DNA of 64,000 bases, taken from Deferribacteraceae bacterium UBA6793 (GTDB taxonomy: Bacteria; Chrysiogenota; Deferribacteres; Deferribacterales; Geovibrionaceae). The notes beneath the pieces were generated by a model. It saw only the letters and a list, made by a program, of their open reading frames with translations, was not told where the DNA came from and did no database searches. A program made the position numbers and the translations under genes. Each line of letters starts with the position of its first letter. The stretch's first letter is position 1. Below are positions 1 to 9,039 of the stretch, in pieces. Location: contig DKFP01000014.1 in NCBI GenBank assembly GCA_002452405.1, positions 124,001 through 188,000 of the forward strand. Direction: 5' to 3'.

Positions 1-32
1 ATTGTTTTTATTATTGCCCTGTAATGCATGGC

Positions 33-1376
33 TTACTCAGAAAAGAACGGCTGGAGCGATTCCGCGGTGTTTCCGGCGGAAAAGGTCAGCGCTATGTCGC
101 CTGACTGCATGATGAAATTGCCGTCGGGGATGTAGGTGTTGTTTTTTCTTGCGACCGCGATCACAAGGCTTCCTTTCGGGAGTTTGATATCCTTCAGAGG
201 TTTTTCGGTTACGTCTGAACCGTGTGCTACGAAAAATTCCGCAACCTCCGCCATTCCGTTGAGCACCTTTATGACGCTTTTGATATTGCCTTTTCGGATA
301 TATTTCAGGATGGCGTTTACCGAGCTTACTTTCGGGCTGACGGTGGAATCTATGCCGAGATCGTCGGAAATAGTTATGTAGTTGCTTTTATTTACAAGCG
401 CAACGGCGCGTTTGATACCTTTTGATTTGCCGTATATAGCAGCGAGAATATTCAGTTCCTCGTTATGGGTCGTGCAGATTATGGCGTCGGTGCCGAAGAG
501 CTGTTCGTCTTCGAATATGCTTTCGTCTGATATGTCTGCGTTAAGCACCAGCGCGTTCGGAAAATCCGCCGTAAGGCTTTTGCATATCTCGTAATCCTTA
601 TCGATTATCTTGACGCTTTTGCCCTGTTTCAGTAGCATATCGGCAACGTGGTGTCCTATGTTTCCGCCGCCGAGAATGACGATGGATTTCAGCTTTTTGC
701 CGTGCATCCCCACTTTTTTCAGCATCCTTACGAAACTTCTGGAAGATGCCACGAGATAGATGTGGTCTTTATCAAGAATAACGGTGTCGCCGTCGGGTAT
801 AACTATCTCTTCGTCGCGCATGATGCCTGCGATGAGAAACTCCTCTTTCAGGTCGCGTTTTATGTCTTTAAGTGTCTTTCCGCAGAAGAAGGATTCGTCG
901 TCAACGATGATGTCTCTTAGCTGGATGTTAACATCCTCGAACAGGAAGATGTCGCTCGTGGCACCGTGCTGAACTGTGGATACGATTGTCTTTGCCGCCT
1001 CTATTTCAGGGTTGACGACATAGTCCACCCCTGCCAGAGCGGTTCCGAACATTCTGCGTTTGGAATAGCTTACATTGCGTACGCGGGCAATTTTGACAGG
1101 CACTTCGAATTCACTGGCGACGATGAAACAGGTGATCATGTTTACTTCGTCAAAGTCCGTTGCGCTGATGAAGGCGTCGGCATTGTCTATGCCCGCCTCT
1201 TTCAGTATGTCGGGGTTTGTGGCTTCGCCTGTAACGACAAGACAGTCCAGATGTGACGAGGCGTACTTTGCCCGTGCGGGATTCTTTTCAACCAGGACAA
1301 CGTCCTTGCCTTCGTTTATAAGGGAGGATGCGATATGAAAACCGACCTCTCCGGCGCCTGCGACCACTATTTTCAT
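33..1376 (-). CDS. trkA: Trk potassium uptake regulatory subunit TrkA
   Basis: Cytoplasmic NAD(H)-binding gating subunit of a TrkH/TrkG-type K+ channel. The 447 residues form two tandem RCK units: a Rossmann N-domain with GAGEVG near residue 7 and a TrkA_C domain to about 220, then a second Rossmann domain with GGGNIG near 237 and a second TrkA_C domain (about 365-447). This double arrangement and length are the norm for proteobacterial TrkA. The gene is divergent from the methyltransferase gene, with only 59 bp between the starts. No trkH is in the window; it could lie beyond the left edge. Confidence 0.95.
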   Translation of the reverse strand: MKIVVAGAGEVGFHIASSLINEGKDVVLVEKNPARAKYASSHLDCLVVTGEATNPDILKEAGIDNADAFISATDFDEVNMITCFIVASEFEVPVKIARVRNVSYSKRRMFGTALAGVDYVVNPEIEAAKTIVSTVQHGATSDIFLFEDVNIQLRDIIVDDESFFCGKTLKDIKRDLKEEFLIAGIMRDEEIVIPDGDTVILDKDHIYLVASSRSFVRMLKKVGMHGKKLKSIVILGGGNIGHHVADMLLKQGKSVKIIDKDYEICKSLTADFPNALVLNADISDESIFEDEQLFGTDAIICTTHNEELNILAAIYGKSKGIKRAVALVNKSNYITISDDLGIDSTVSPKVSSVNAILKYIRKGNIKSVIKVLNGMAEVAEFFVAHGSDVTEKPLKDIKLPKGSLVIAVARKNNTYIPDGNFIMQSGDIALTFSAGNTAESLQPFFSE

Positions 1377-1435
1377 ATCAAAAGCCTACTATATTACAGT
1401 TGTAAACTCAACATAATTGTTTTATCCTTTACTCC

Positions 1436-2758
1436 ATGCTGAATAAGGATTTTATCGCCAAATACACCACTGTTTTCGGCAGCGATGCCGAAAGATTTTT
1501 CGAAACGCTGGTTCGTGAAAAGAGCCGCCACATAAGGCTTGCCTGTGCCAGACACGCCGATTATCTGAAAGAGCTTACGGAACTTTCCATAGGTTTTGAA
1601 CCTTCGGAGATACCGTCTGTTTACAGGATAACTGATAATGCGGAAAAACTTACGGAGACGATAGGCTTTCAGACGGGCGGGTTTTACATCATGAACCCCT
1701 CTTCCGTATTCACCGCAAGGGTTCTCACGTCCCTTATGCCGGATTACCCGTATATTCTAGATGTTGCCAGCGCTCCGGGCGGCAAGACTTGCGCCATCGC
1801 GGATATTCTGAAAAACCGCTGCGCTGTAATAGCCAACGAACCTTCGCCTAAACGTCTTAAATCATTACATTTCAACATAGAAAAATACGGAAGCTATTCC
1901 GTTCGCACAGTGAGTATGGACGGACGCAGCCTGCACAAGGTGTTTGACGGATTTTTCGACGGTATCCTGCTGGACGCGCCATGCAGCAATGAAAACAAGA
2001 TTGGTAGGAACAAAACTGTCAATGCCGAATGGTCGCAGGAGCTTACTGAACGCATGGCTAAGTTGCAGAAGGAGATAGCGGATTCCGCCTTCGTTTCCCT
2101 TAAAGAGGGAGGCGTCATGGTTTATTCCACCTGCACGTTCGCCGTTGAGGAGAACGAGGCGGTGGTAAGGCACCTGCTGGACAGTTTTGATTGTGAACCG
2201 GTGGATATAAACAACGGTCAGTATACGAAAGGGATAAGCGGGGACAGCGAAGTGGACGACAAAGTCATCCGTTTTTTGCCCCATCTGGACGAATACGACG
2301 GATTTTTCATCGCCGCCATCCGCAAAAAAGGCAAACCGTCATCGGGCGGCAGCTTTGTGCGTTTTAAACCGGACAAAGAGGTTAACGAATTTTTCACGGA
2401 GTTTCCGGAATATGCCGAAGTTTATGAAAAGGGCGGTTCAAAGTTTCTGACCACCCGCATGGACAGAAGCATAAACTTCAAGAATAACGGAATAATGCTG
2501 TTTAAGAGAGAGGGTGAGCTTACCTCTCAGGCGCTTTGGCAGCTTGCGGACATCGTTAAAGACGATATAAAGTCACATATCGGTTATAATAATGCGCTGA
2601 GGTACCTGAAAGGGTTTGACATAGACATGCCCGCTGACTATCATGGCGGGGCTGTTTTTTATGATAGCATACCCGTAGGAATGTCGAAACCTGTTCAGGG
2701 TATGCTCAAAAATAAACTGGACAGATATTTCCTCTACGGAAAAAATATTGAATGGTAG
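1436..2758 (+). CDS. RsmF/RsmB-type rRNA (cytosine-C5) methyltransferase
   Basis: SAM-dependent RNA m5C methyltransferase of the NOL1/NOP2/Sun family, 440 aa. The SAM-binding motif DVASAPGGKT is near residues 104-113. The two family cysteines are in DAPCS (about 183-187, release cysteine) and STCTF (about 231-235, nucleophile). The C-terminal 150 residues resemble the RsmF (YebU) PUA-like tail more than the N-terminal NusB domain of RsmB, so 16S rRNA is the more likely target, but the site cannot be read from sequence. Its end overlaps the upstream part of the next reading frame, though not the preferred start of that gene. Confidence 0.85.
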   Translation: MLNKDFIAKYTTVFGSDAERFFETLVREKSRHIRLACARHADYLKELTELSIGFEPSEIPSVYRITDNAEKLTETIGFQTGGFYIMNPSSVFTARVLTSLMPDYPYILDVASAPGGKTCAIADILKNRCAVIANEPSPKRLKSLHFNIEKYGSYSVRTVSMDGRSLHKVFDGFFDGILLDAPCSNENKIGRNKTVNAEWSQELTERMAKLQKEIADSAFVSLKEGGVMVYSTCTFAVEENEAVVRHLLDSFDCEPVDINNGQYTKGISGDSEVDDKVIRFLPHLDEYDGFFIAAIRKKGKPSSGGSFVRFKPDKEVNEFFTEFPEYAEVYEKGGSKFLTTRMDRSINFKNNGIMLFKREGELTSQALWQLADIVKDDIKSHIGYNNALRYLKGFDIDMPADYHGGAVFYDSIPVGMSKPVQGMLKNKLDRYFLYGKNIEW

Positions 2759-2762
2759 GTTT

Positions 2763-4313
2763 ATGAAAAAGTTTCTGATTATTCTGCTGGTCTTATTCGC
2801 CTCATGTGCATTTGCGGCAAACACAATAATTAATGTTGCGGCACAAAAGGGAGAGAGTTTTAACGCTGTCATCGTTGAAAAAGACAAGAGAAAACTGCAC
2901 GTCGTGCGCGTTACGGGCGACGGGGTCTCAATCATAAAATCGGTTAATGTGCTTGTCGGCAAGGGAAACGGGGACAAGGCTTCCCGCGGCGACCTCAAAA
3001 CTCCGGAAGGTGTTTACAGGATTACAAGTTTCCTTTCAGGTCAGCGCCTCATAGAAATGTACGGAAAAGAGACCGCGAAGATTTACGGTTTCGGAGCCTT
3101 TCCGCTGAACTATCCCAACCTGCTTGATAACCTTAACGGAAAGACGGGCGGCGGGATATGGCTCCACGGAAAAGAGGACAACAGACAGGACCCTGCTACA
3201 AAGGGTTGTGTGGCTCTGGACAATCCGGACATACGCGGACTTTCTCAGTATTTTAAACCGGGTACGCCTGTCATCATAACAAGAAACGCACTGGTAGGCA
3301 CTCCGCAGACATACAGACAGTCTTATGACACCGCCAGAGCCGCTGTTAACGAATTTATAAACTCATGGCAGGCGAACAATTTTGACAGATTTAAGAACTC
3401 ATACGGAAAAGGTTTCCGTTCAAAAGACGGTAAGAGTTTGCAGGCATATCTGAATTATAAAAAATATCTGATGGATACCTATCCGGACAGAAAGATTGCT
3501 GCGGACAACTTCCGCATCTTCCATGAGTCTAAGGACGAAGTTGTGGCACAGTTCGACCAGTATTATTCCGCAGCAAATATGACCGTTTACGGTCGCAAGA
3601 CCCTCTATTTCCGCAACGAGGGCGGGCAGCTCAAGATAGTTGCGGAAGATTTCGAACAGATGAAGGGCGGAAATGTTAAACTGGCTGCGAAGGCACAGGA
3701 AAGCAAACCTGTTCTGCCGGAGCTTGCGGAAAAACCGAAAGAACAGCCTAAAAAACCTGAACCTGTGGTTGTTGCCTCTGCTAAACCGGCACCGAAAAAG
3801 GAACCTGTGAAAGAAACTGTTAAAGAGACTCCGAAAGAGACAGTTAAGCCCATCTCTGAAAAGATTATAGCGCAGGTTGAGCCGGAGAAGGCAGTGCCTG
3901 TGAAACCTGAAATTCAGGAGACAGCGGAACAGTCCGAGCCTGAAAAAATTCTGGAAGACAATATGACCGACATCCGCGAAACCGCTGCGGCACTTCTGGA
4001 CGGCTGGCAGACAGCATGGGAAAGCAGAAATATAGACGAATACATGTCCTACTATTCAGCAAAGTTCAAAAGCGGACGCATGAACTTTGACGCATGGAAA
4101 AAGGACAAGGGCGGCAAATTCGTCAGGATAGCTTCAATTACCGTGACCTTCGAAGATGTTAAAGTGGAGATGGGCAAAGACGACACCGTTGTTGTTACCT
4201 TCACACAGAAATATACAGGCGATACCTACAGCGATACTGGTATCAAAACTCTTATACTTGAAAACGGCGACAGCGGACTCCGTATAGTCTCCGAAAACTG
4301 GAGATCAAAATGA
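2763..4313 (+). CDS. Csd6/Pgp2-like YkuD-domain peptidoglycan L,D-carboxypeptidase
   Basis: Secreted YkuD-fold enzyme of 516 aa. The start at 2763 gives a clean signal peptide (MKKFLIILLVLFASCAFA). The YkuD domain (about 45-180) ends with a His in WLHGK and the catalytic-Cys motif TKGCVAL. An NTF2-like domain follows (about 190-310), then a Pro/Lys/Glu-rich linker (about 315-410) and a second NTF2-like domain (about 410-516). YkuD plus NTF2 is the architecture of H. pylori Csd6 and C. jejuni Pgp2, which trim tetrapeptides to tripeptides and give helical shape; the second NTF2 copy is an addition. The stop overlaps the start of the Csd4-like gene by 4 nt. A generic L,D-transpeptidase is the alternative. 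Confidence 0.8.
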   Translation: MKKFLIILLVLFASCAFAANTIINVAAQKGESFNAVIVEKDKRKLHVVRVTGDGVSIIKSVNVLVGKGNGDKASRGDLKTPEGVYRITSFLSGQRLIEMYGKETAKIYGFGAFPLNYPNLLDNLNGKTGGGIWLHGKEDNRQDPATKGCVALDNPDIRGLSQYFKPGTPVIITRNALVGTPQTYRQSYDTARAAVNEFINSWQANNFDRFKNSYGKGFRSKDGKSLQAYLNYKKYLMDTYPDRKIAADNFRIFHESKDEVVAQFDQYYSAANMTVYGRKTLYFRNEGGQLKIVAEDFEQMKGGNVKLAAKAQESKPVLPELAEKPKEQPKKPEPVVVASAKPAPKKEPVKETVKETPKETVKPISEKIIAQVEPEKAVPVKPEIQETAEQSEPEKILEDNMTDIRETAAALLDGWQTAWESRNIDEYMSYYSAKFKSGRMNFDAWKKDKGGKFVRIASITVTFEDVKVEMGKDDTVVVTFTQKYTGDTYSDTGIKTLILENGDSGLRIVSENWRSK

Positions 4314-5824
4314 GAAAACTTTTATTGATTATTGTCACGCTTTTGACGGTGGTTTCCGCATACGCCCAGACAAGACCCTATACGAAAATTGAGAACTATT
4401 TCAAAGGCACTGATTACGAATTACAGGTCTATAAAATTTACGGACGGCTGGACGGTCCCACAATGCTTATCCTCGGCGGTATACAGGGCGACGAGCCGGG
4501 CGGATTCCTTTCTGCGGATTTATACTCTGACCTGCGGCTTGAAAAAGGCAATCTTATAGTTATCCCCAGAGCAAATTTTAAATCTGTCATCCTGTTTGAC
4601 AGAGGACCAGACGGCGATATGAACCGCAGATTTCTGGACGAACCGGAAAGGTTTGAGATGGACAAGGTTGTGTCCGTTGTCAAAAAACTTATGAAGGAAT
4701 CCAATGTGTTCCTCAACCTGCACGACGGCTGGGGGTATCATAACCCCGTTTATGTGGATGCAAACCGTAACCCCAACAGGTTCGGTCAGTCCGTCATCAC
4801 CGATGCGGATACATATAAATGCGGCAACGGCAAGGTCATAGACCTGAAAAGCCATGCCATCGACGTTATTGAAACTGTAAACTCAAAGATAGATGATGAA
4901 AAATATCACCTGCACTATTTCAACACTGATACTGCAAACCCGAAAACGCCTTTCAGCGATATGCGTAAAACTGCCACCTATTACGCTGTTAAGCAATATT
5001 GTATCCCCGCCTATGGGATAGAATCGTCAAAGAATCTGCCCAGTGTTGAACTGAAAGTGCTCTATCATAACTACGCAGTCAATGAGTTCATGAAGATATA
5101 CGGCATAGTGCCTGAAGTGCCCTCCATAATCCTTGAAAAACCGAGATTTGATTACGCTATTATAGCCGTGAACGATGAACCTAAAAAAGTAGACAGAGGC
5201 GAAACCCTTTATGTGAGCAGGGGTGACGTGATAGAACTGAGGCACATTGAATCAAATTATGAAAGAGGCGTATCAGGCGACCTTCTGGGATACGGAACAC
5301 TGAACGACCTTAATTCAAAATTTGTCATAAAGAGTAATTCGGTTCTCCAGTTCCGCAAGGATAACGGAAAGATAGGCAATATTAATATTGTCGTTGCGAA
5401 AGCACCCAAGGTTCCGGCTCCGGCACCTGTTGTGCCTGCCAAACCCGTTGTTGCTCCGGAACCTGTGAAACCTGCTGAACCTGTTGTTCAGGCACCTGTA
5501 TCAGGTTATTCATTCAGCGTAAAGGTGAACGGCAAGGCATCCGTCGTTTCCAACGGAGACACTCTTACTGTGCCTGTCGGTACAAAGCTCGAACTTATCG
5601 CACTCTTACAGGACGGAGCGGACACAGGAATGTCAGTTAACCTGAAAGGATACGTTCCGTCGTTCAGCGTTGTTAACGATGGCGACGACAGAGGCTATGT
5701 CATAAATCTCCAGCCAAAACGCTTTATGACCAAATACGCGGAGGACAGTGCAAAGATGCTCTACCCCGTTGTCGTTACTAAGGACAGAGTTGAGATAGCT
5801 AAATTCTGGGTGAAAATGAGATGA
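4310..5824 (+). CDS. Csd4/Pgp1-like zinc D,L-carboxypeptidase (M14/M99)
   Basis: Exported peptidoglycan carboxypeptidase, 504 aa, with signal peptide MRKLLLIIVTLLTVVSAYA. The zinc-site motif reads GGIQGDEPGG, where canonical M14 enzymes have His at the Gln position; the His ligand follows in NLHDGWGYH (about residue 137). Gln-Glu-His zinc binding is the known signature of H. pylori Csd4, which converts tripeptides to dipeptides and creates cell curvature. An M99-type region follows (about 270-370), then a Pro/Val/Ala-rich linker (about 365-398) and a C-terminal beta-rich domain. It overlaps the Csd6-like gene before it and acyP after it (ATGA), so the three are probably co-transcribed. Confidence 0.85.
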   Translation: MRKLLLIIVTLLTVVSAYAQTRPYTKIENYFKGTDYELQVYKIYGRLDGPTMLILGGIQGDEPGGFLSADLYSDLRLEKGNLIVIPRANFKSVILFDRGPDGDMNRRFLDEPERFEMDKVVSVVKKLMKESNVFLNLHDGWGYHNPVYVDANRNPNRFGQSVITDADTYKCGNGKVIDLKSHAIDVIETVNSKIDDEKYHLHYFNTDTANPKTPFSDMRKTATYYAVKQYCIPAYGIESSKNLPSVELKVLYHNYAVNEFMKIYGIVPEVPSIILEKPRFDYAIIAVNDEPKKVDRGETLYVSRGDVIELRHIESNYERGVSGDLLGYGTLNDLNSKFVIKSNSVLQFRKDNGKIGNINIVVAKAPKVPAPAPVVPAKPVVAPEPVKPAEPVVQAPVSGYSFSVKVNGKASVVSNGDTLTVPVGTKLELIALLQDGADTGMSVNLKGYVPSFSVVNDGDDRGYVINLQPKRFMTKYAEDSAKMLYPVVVTKDRVEIAKFWVKMR

Positions 5825-6093
5825 GCCGCGTTCGCGCAAGGGTGTACGGGCTGGTGCAGGGCGTAGGATACCGCGCTTCAGTGCACAGACGTATTGCCAG
5901 TCTGGCTGTGACAGGTTATGTGCGAAACATGCCGGACGGTTCGGTTGAACTTGATATCACGGGTGAAAGTTCGGATGTTGAGGCGGCGCTTGCCGAAGCG
6001 AAAGAGGGTTCGCCCTTTTCGTCGGTTGAGCGTATCGAAACGGAGACGCTGAATGGCGATTCCGGTTACGCTGGGTTCGTAATAGAAAGATAA
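5821..6093 (+). CDS. acyP: Acylphosphatase
   Basis: Small cytoplasmic enzyme (90 aa) that hydrolyses acyl phosphates such as carbamoyl phosphate and 1,3-bisphosphoglycerate. The phosphate-binding loop VQGVGYR carries the conserved Arg, and GYVRNMPDG carries the conserved catalytic Asn. Length is typical. The start codon overlaps the stop of the carboxypeptidase gene (ATGA), so translation is probably coupled; no functional link to peptidoglycan is known. Confidence 0.93.
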   Translation: MSRVRARVYGLVQGVGYRASVHRRIASLAVTGYVRNMPDGSVELDITGESSDVEAALAEAKEGSPFSSVERIETETLNGDSGYAGFVIER

Positions 6094-6137
6094 AATCGTT
6101 CTTGCGAACGTATGTGAAAAGTAATATAGTTTTAAAA

Positions 6138-6209
6138 CCGTGGGGGTGCCCAAAGCGGCTGAGATATACCCCTAAGACCTGATTCGGGTAATGCCGACGT
6201 AGGGAACGG
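6138..6209 (+). promoter_or_regulatory. TPP (THI-box) riboswitch
   Basis: The conserved thi-box elements appear in order: GGGGTGCC, CTGAGA (6159-6164), a pyrimidine-binding ACCTGATTCGGGTAATGCC-type segment, and CGTAGGGA. The P1 helix can form between CCGT at 6138-6141 and ACGG at 6206-6209. It lies directly before a terminator and thiC, so thiamine pyrophosphate binding is expected to cause premature termination. Confidence 0.97.
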
Positions 6210-6230
6210 ACATTTAGCAAGGCTTTATGA

Positions 6231-6266
6231 CCCCGTTTCGGCATTTGTCCGGAACGGGGTTTTTTG
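6231..6266 (+). terminator. Riboswitch-controlled intrinsic terminator
   Basis: An 11-bp stem (CCCCGTTTCGG with CCGGAACGGGG, one G-T wobble) with a 7-nt loop is followed directly by six T residues. It lies between the TPP aptamer and the thiC ribosome-binding site, which is the arrangement of a transcription-attenuating riboswitch. Confidence 0.92.
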
Positions 6267-6280
6267 TTAAGGAGTTAAAC

Positions 6281-7546
6281 ATGACACAACTTGAGGCGGC
6301 GAAAAAAGGAATCATAACACCGGAGATAGCAAAGGTTGCGGCAGATGAGTTTATAGACGTTAACGAACTTTCAAACCTCATAGCGGAGGGCAAGGTCGTT
6401 ATCCCCAAGAATATAAACAGAAATTTTGACGTACGCGGAATCGGCAGAAAACTGAGAACAAAGGTAAACGCAAATATCGGCACGTCAGGTGACTGTCCGT
6501 TTCTCGACGTGGAGCTTAAAAAGCTGGATGCGGCTGTCCGCGCCGGAACAGACAGCGTTATGGATCTCTCCACAGGCGGCGACCTGAACGAGATACGCAG
6601 ACAGATAGAGAAGAACTGCCCCGTTATGCTGGGTACGGTTCCGATATACGCAGTTGCTGCGGAGCTCGCCATGAAAGACCTCACCACAGATAAAATTGAC
6701 GAGGAAGTGCTCCTGCGCAACATAGAGAAACAGTGCCGCGAGGGCGTGGACTACATCACCGTTCACTGCGGGATAACAAAGGAATCCGTTGCCAGAATGG
6801 ACAACAGCGACCGCGTATGCGGAATAGTTTCCCGCGGCGGCTCTATCCTTGCCAACTGGATACGCACCCACAAAAAAGAGAACCCCCTTTACGAATATTA
6901 CGATGAACTGCTTAAAATAGCATACAAATACGACGTTACACTGAGCCTCGGCGACGGTTTCCGTCCCGGCGCGACGGCTGACGCAACGGACAGACCCCAG
7001 ATAGACGAGCTTATCATTCTCGGCGAGCTGGCAAAGCGCGCCTATGACAAGAACGTTCAGGTTATGATAGAGGGTCCCGGACACGTGCCCCTCAGCCAGA
7101 TAGCCACAAACATGATGCTCCAGAAGCGCCTTTGCAACGAAGCGCCCTTCTATATCCTCGGACCGCTCCCCACTGACATAGGCGCGGGATACGATCATAT
7201 CACCGCCGCCATCGGCGGAGCCATCGCAGGTGCCGCAGGTGCGGATTTCCTTTGCTATGTAACACCTGCCGAGCACCTTTGTCTCCCTGACGAGGACGAC
7301 GTTTATCAGGGCGTTATGGCATCCCGACTCGCAGGACACATCGCCGATATGGAAAAGGGAGTGCCCGGAGCCATTGAACGCAACAGGCAGATGAGCATCG
7401 CCAGAAAGGAACTGGACTGGGAACGCCAGTTCGAGCTTGCTCTCGACCCTGAAACGGCAAGAAAAAAATTCAAGCGCAATCACGACATGGGTTCATGCTC
7501 CATGTGCGGGAAGCTGTGCGCGGTTAAAATAGACAAGAAACTGTGA
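6281..7546 (+). CDS. thiC: Phosphomethylpyrimidine synthase ThiC
   Basis: Radical SAM enzyme converting aminoimidazole ribotide to HMP-phosphate, 421 aa. I chose the start at 6281 because it follows an AAGGAG site and lies after the terminator; an in-frame ATG at 6227 sits in the riboswitch region. The C-terminal 4Fe-4S motif CSMCGKLC (C-x2-C-x4-C) is present, as are the family signatures MEGPGH-like IEGPGHVPL and YHITAAIGG-like DHITAAIGG. This is the short form lacking the long N-terminal domain of plant and gammaproteobacterial ThiC. It is co-transcribed with thiE and thiL. Confidence 0.97.
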   Translation: MTQLEAAKKGIITPEIAKVAADEFIDVNELSNLIAEGKVVIPKNINRNFDVRGIGRKLRTKVNANIGTSGDCPFLDVELKKLDAAVRAGTDSVMDLSTGGDLNEIRRQIEKNCPVMLGTVPIYAVAAELAMKDLTTDKIDEEVLLRNIEKQCREGVDYITVHCGITKESVARMDNSDRVCGIVSRGGSILANWIRTHKKENPLYEYYDELLKIAYKYDVTLSLGDGFRPGATADATDRPQIDELIILGELAKRAYDKNVQVMIEGPGHVPLSQIATNMMLQKRLCNEAPFYILGPLPTDIGAGYDHITAAIGGAIAGAAGADFLCYVTPAEHLCLPDEDDVYQGVMASRLAGHIADMEKGVPGAIERNRQMSIARKELDWERQFELALDPETARKKFKRNHDMGSCSMCGKLCAVKIDKKL

Positions 7547-8160
7547 TGAAAAACCATTTAAAGCTCTACCTCGTTCTCGAAACGCAGATGCTGAAAAAAC
7601 CTCTGGAAGTGTTCATTCCAGAAGTGGTGAAAAACGGCGTTACTGCGGTTCAGCTTCGCGATAAGGGGATGACTGCAAGAGAACAGTATGAGACCGGGCT
7701 TAAACTTATGGAACTTCTTACAGGCACCGACGTTCTCTTCGTTGTCAACGACAGGATAGACCTCGCCCGCTGTCTCGGCGCGCGTGCTGTGCATCTCGGC
7801 GTTAAGGATATTCCTCTGAAAAGGGCGAAAGAGACCTATCCCGATATGCTGTACGGCTATTCGTGCAACACGAAAGAGGATATTGAGACTGCGAAACTTG
7901 CGGACTACATCGGTGTAGGACCCGCGTTCATGACGGGGACTAAAAAAGACCTTCGTCCGGTCATAGCGCCCGAAGGCATAGCGGAGCTGATAAAACTCAC
8001 ATCAAAGCCGGCCGTAGCCATCGGCGGTATAAATGCGGAGAATATACATACGCTTTACGGCTGCGGGCTGTCGGGTGTTGCTGTGTCCTCCTGTATATGC
8101 GCGGCGGAAGACCCCGCAAAAGCGGCGGCAGAACTGCGCGAAAAAACGGAAAAGTTATGA
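7546..8160 (+). CDS. thiE: Thiamine-phosphate synthase ThiE
   Basis: TIM-barrel enzyme joining HMP-PP and thiazole phosphate, 204 aa. The substrate motifs VQLRDKGM, FVVNDRIDLA, VHLG, YIGVGPAFMTGTK and AIGGI follow the usual order. The ATG at 7546 overlaps the thiC stop by one base (TGATG); a GTG one codon earlier is possible. No fused ThiD or HMP kinase domain is present, so thiD, thiG and thiS must lie elsewhere. Confidence 0.95.
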   Translation: MKNHLKLYLVLETQMLKKPLEVFIPEVVKNGVTAVQLRDKGMTAREQYETGLKLMELLTGTDVLFVVNDRIDLARCLGARAVHLGVKDIPLKRAKETYPDMLYGYSCNTKEDIETAKLADYIGVGPAFMTGTKKDLRPVIAPEGIAELIKLTSKPAVAIGGINAENIHTLYGCGLSGVAVSSCICAAEDPAKAAAELREKTEKL

Positions 8161-9029
8161 AAGAATTCTCTCTTATTGAGAGTTTGTCACATATGCTGGA
8201 TAATAGCGGCATCGCCCTAGGGGTAGGCGACGATGCCGCCTTATTCGGCACTACACTTATTGCAAAAGACATCATGGCGGAGGGAGTGCATTTTACTTCC
8301 GGCGCGCCTTTCAGCCATATCATGCAGAAACTCCTCACAGCGAACGTCAGCGACATAGCCGCTATGGGCGGTGTGGCGAAATATGCACTTCTGGGGATAG
8401 CTGTTCCCGAAGGCAGGGAGATTTCCGCCGAGGATATAGTCAGACCGTTTGAATCATACGGCGTAAAACTTATCGGCGGGGACACGACATCCTCTGCGTC
8501 AGGGTTTTTTGTGTCGCTAACCATAGTCGGCGAGCGCAACGAATACGTTCTCACCCGTTCGGGTGCGAAAGTCGGCGACCTGCTGTTTCTTTCCAGACCC
8601 GCCGGACGCGTGCGTCAGCTTCTGGACAGAGAGGTTGCGGGTAACACCGATAACTATAACCACTATCTTGTGCGTGCCGAAACGGCGCTGGGGGATTTCC
8701 TCGGCAGAACCGGAATTGCAAACTCATGCATAGACGTGAGCGACGGCATAGGCAGAGACGCTTCCCATATAGCAGATAAAAGCGGCGTTAAGATTGTTGT
8801 GGAGCATTCAGAAGTGCCATACGATAATTTTTCCGTCGAATACGCCCTTGGTTCCGGCGAGGAATTTTCACTGCTGTTCACTGTTGCCCCTGACAGGGTG
8901 GATGAGCTGAAAGCGGCATATCCGTACGTTATACACATAGGGCGTGTGGAGGCTGGTTCCGGTGTCTGGCTTGAAAAGGACGGTCAGCTCACCGACATCT
9001 CAAACGTAGGTTACGAACACAGTTTTTAA
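8157..9029 (+). CDS. thiL: Thiamine-monophosphate kinase ThiL
   Basis: ATP-dependent kinase making thiamine pyrophosphate, the riboswitch ligand, so the operon ends with the enzyme producing its own regulator. The 290-aa protein has GVGDDAALF, the metal-binding DIMAEGVHF, ANVSDIAAMGG and GGDTTSS, all AIR-synthase/ThiL superfamily motifs. The ATG overlaps the thiE stop (ATGA); earlier in-frame ATGs lie inside thiE. Confidence 0.95.
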   Translation: MKEFSLIESLSHMLDNSGIALGVGDDAALFGTTLIAKDIMAEGVHFTSGAPFSHIMQKLLTANVSDIAAMGGVAKYALLGIAVPEGREISAEDIVRPFESYGVKLIGGDTTSSASGFFVSLTIVGERNEYVLTRSGAKVGDLLFLSRPAGRVRQLLDREVAGNTDNYNHYLVRAETALGDFLGRTGIANSCIDVSDGIGRDASHIADKSGVKIVVEHSEVPYDNFSVEYALGSGEEFSLLFTVAPDRVDELKAAYPYVIHIGRVEAGSGVWLEKDGQLTDISNVGYEHSF

Positions 9030-9039
9030 TGCCACTGTT

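Noticed and set aside
6485..7483. 332-aa open frame antisense to thiC
   Set aside because: It lies entirely within thiC on the opposite strand, is low in family resemblance and is explained by codon usage of a GC-rich conserved gene.
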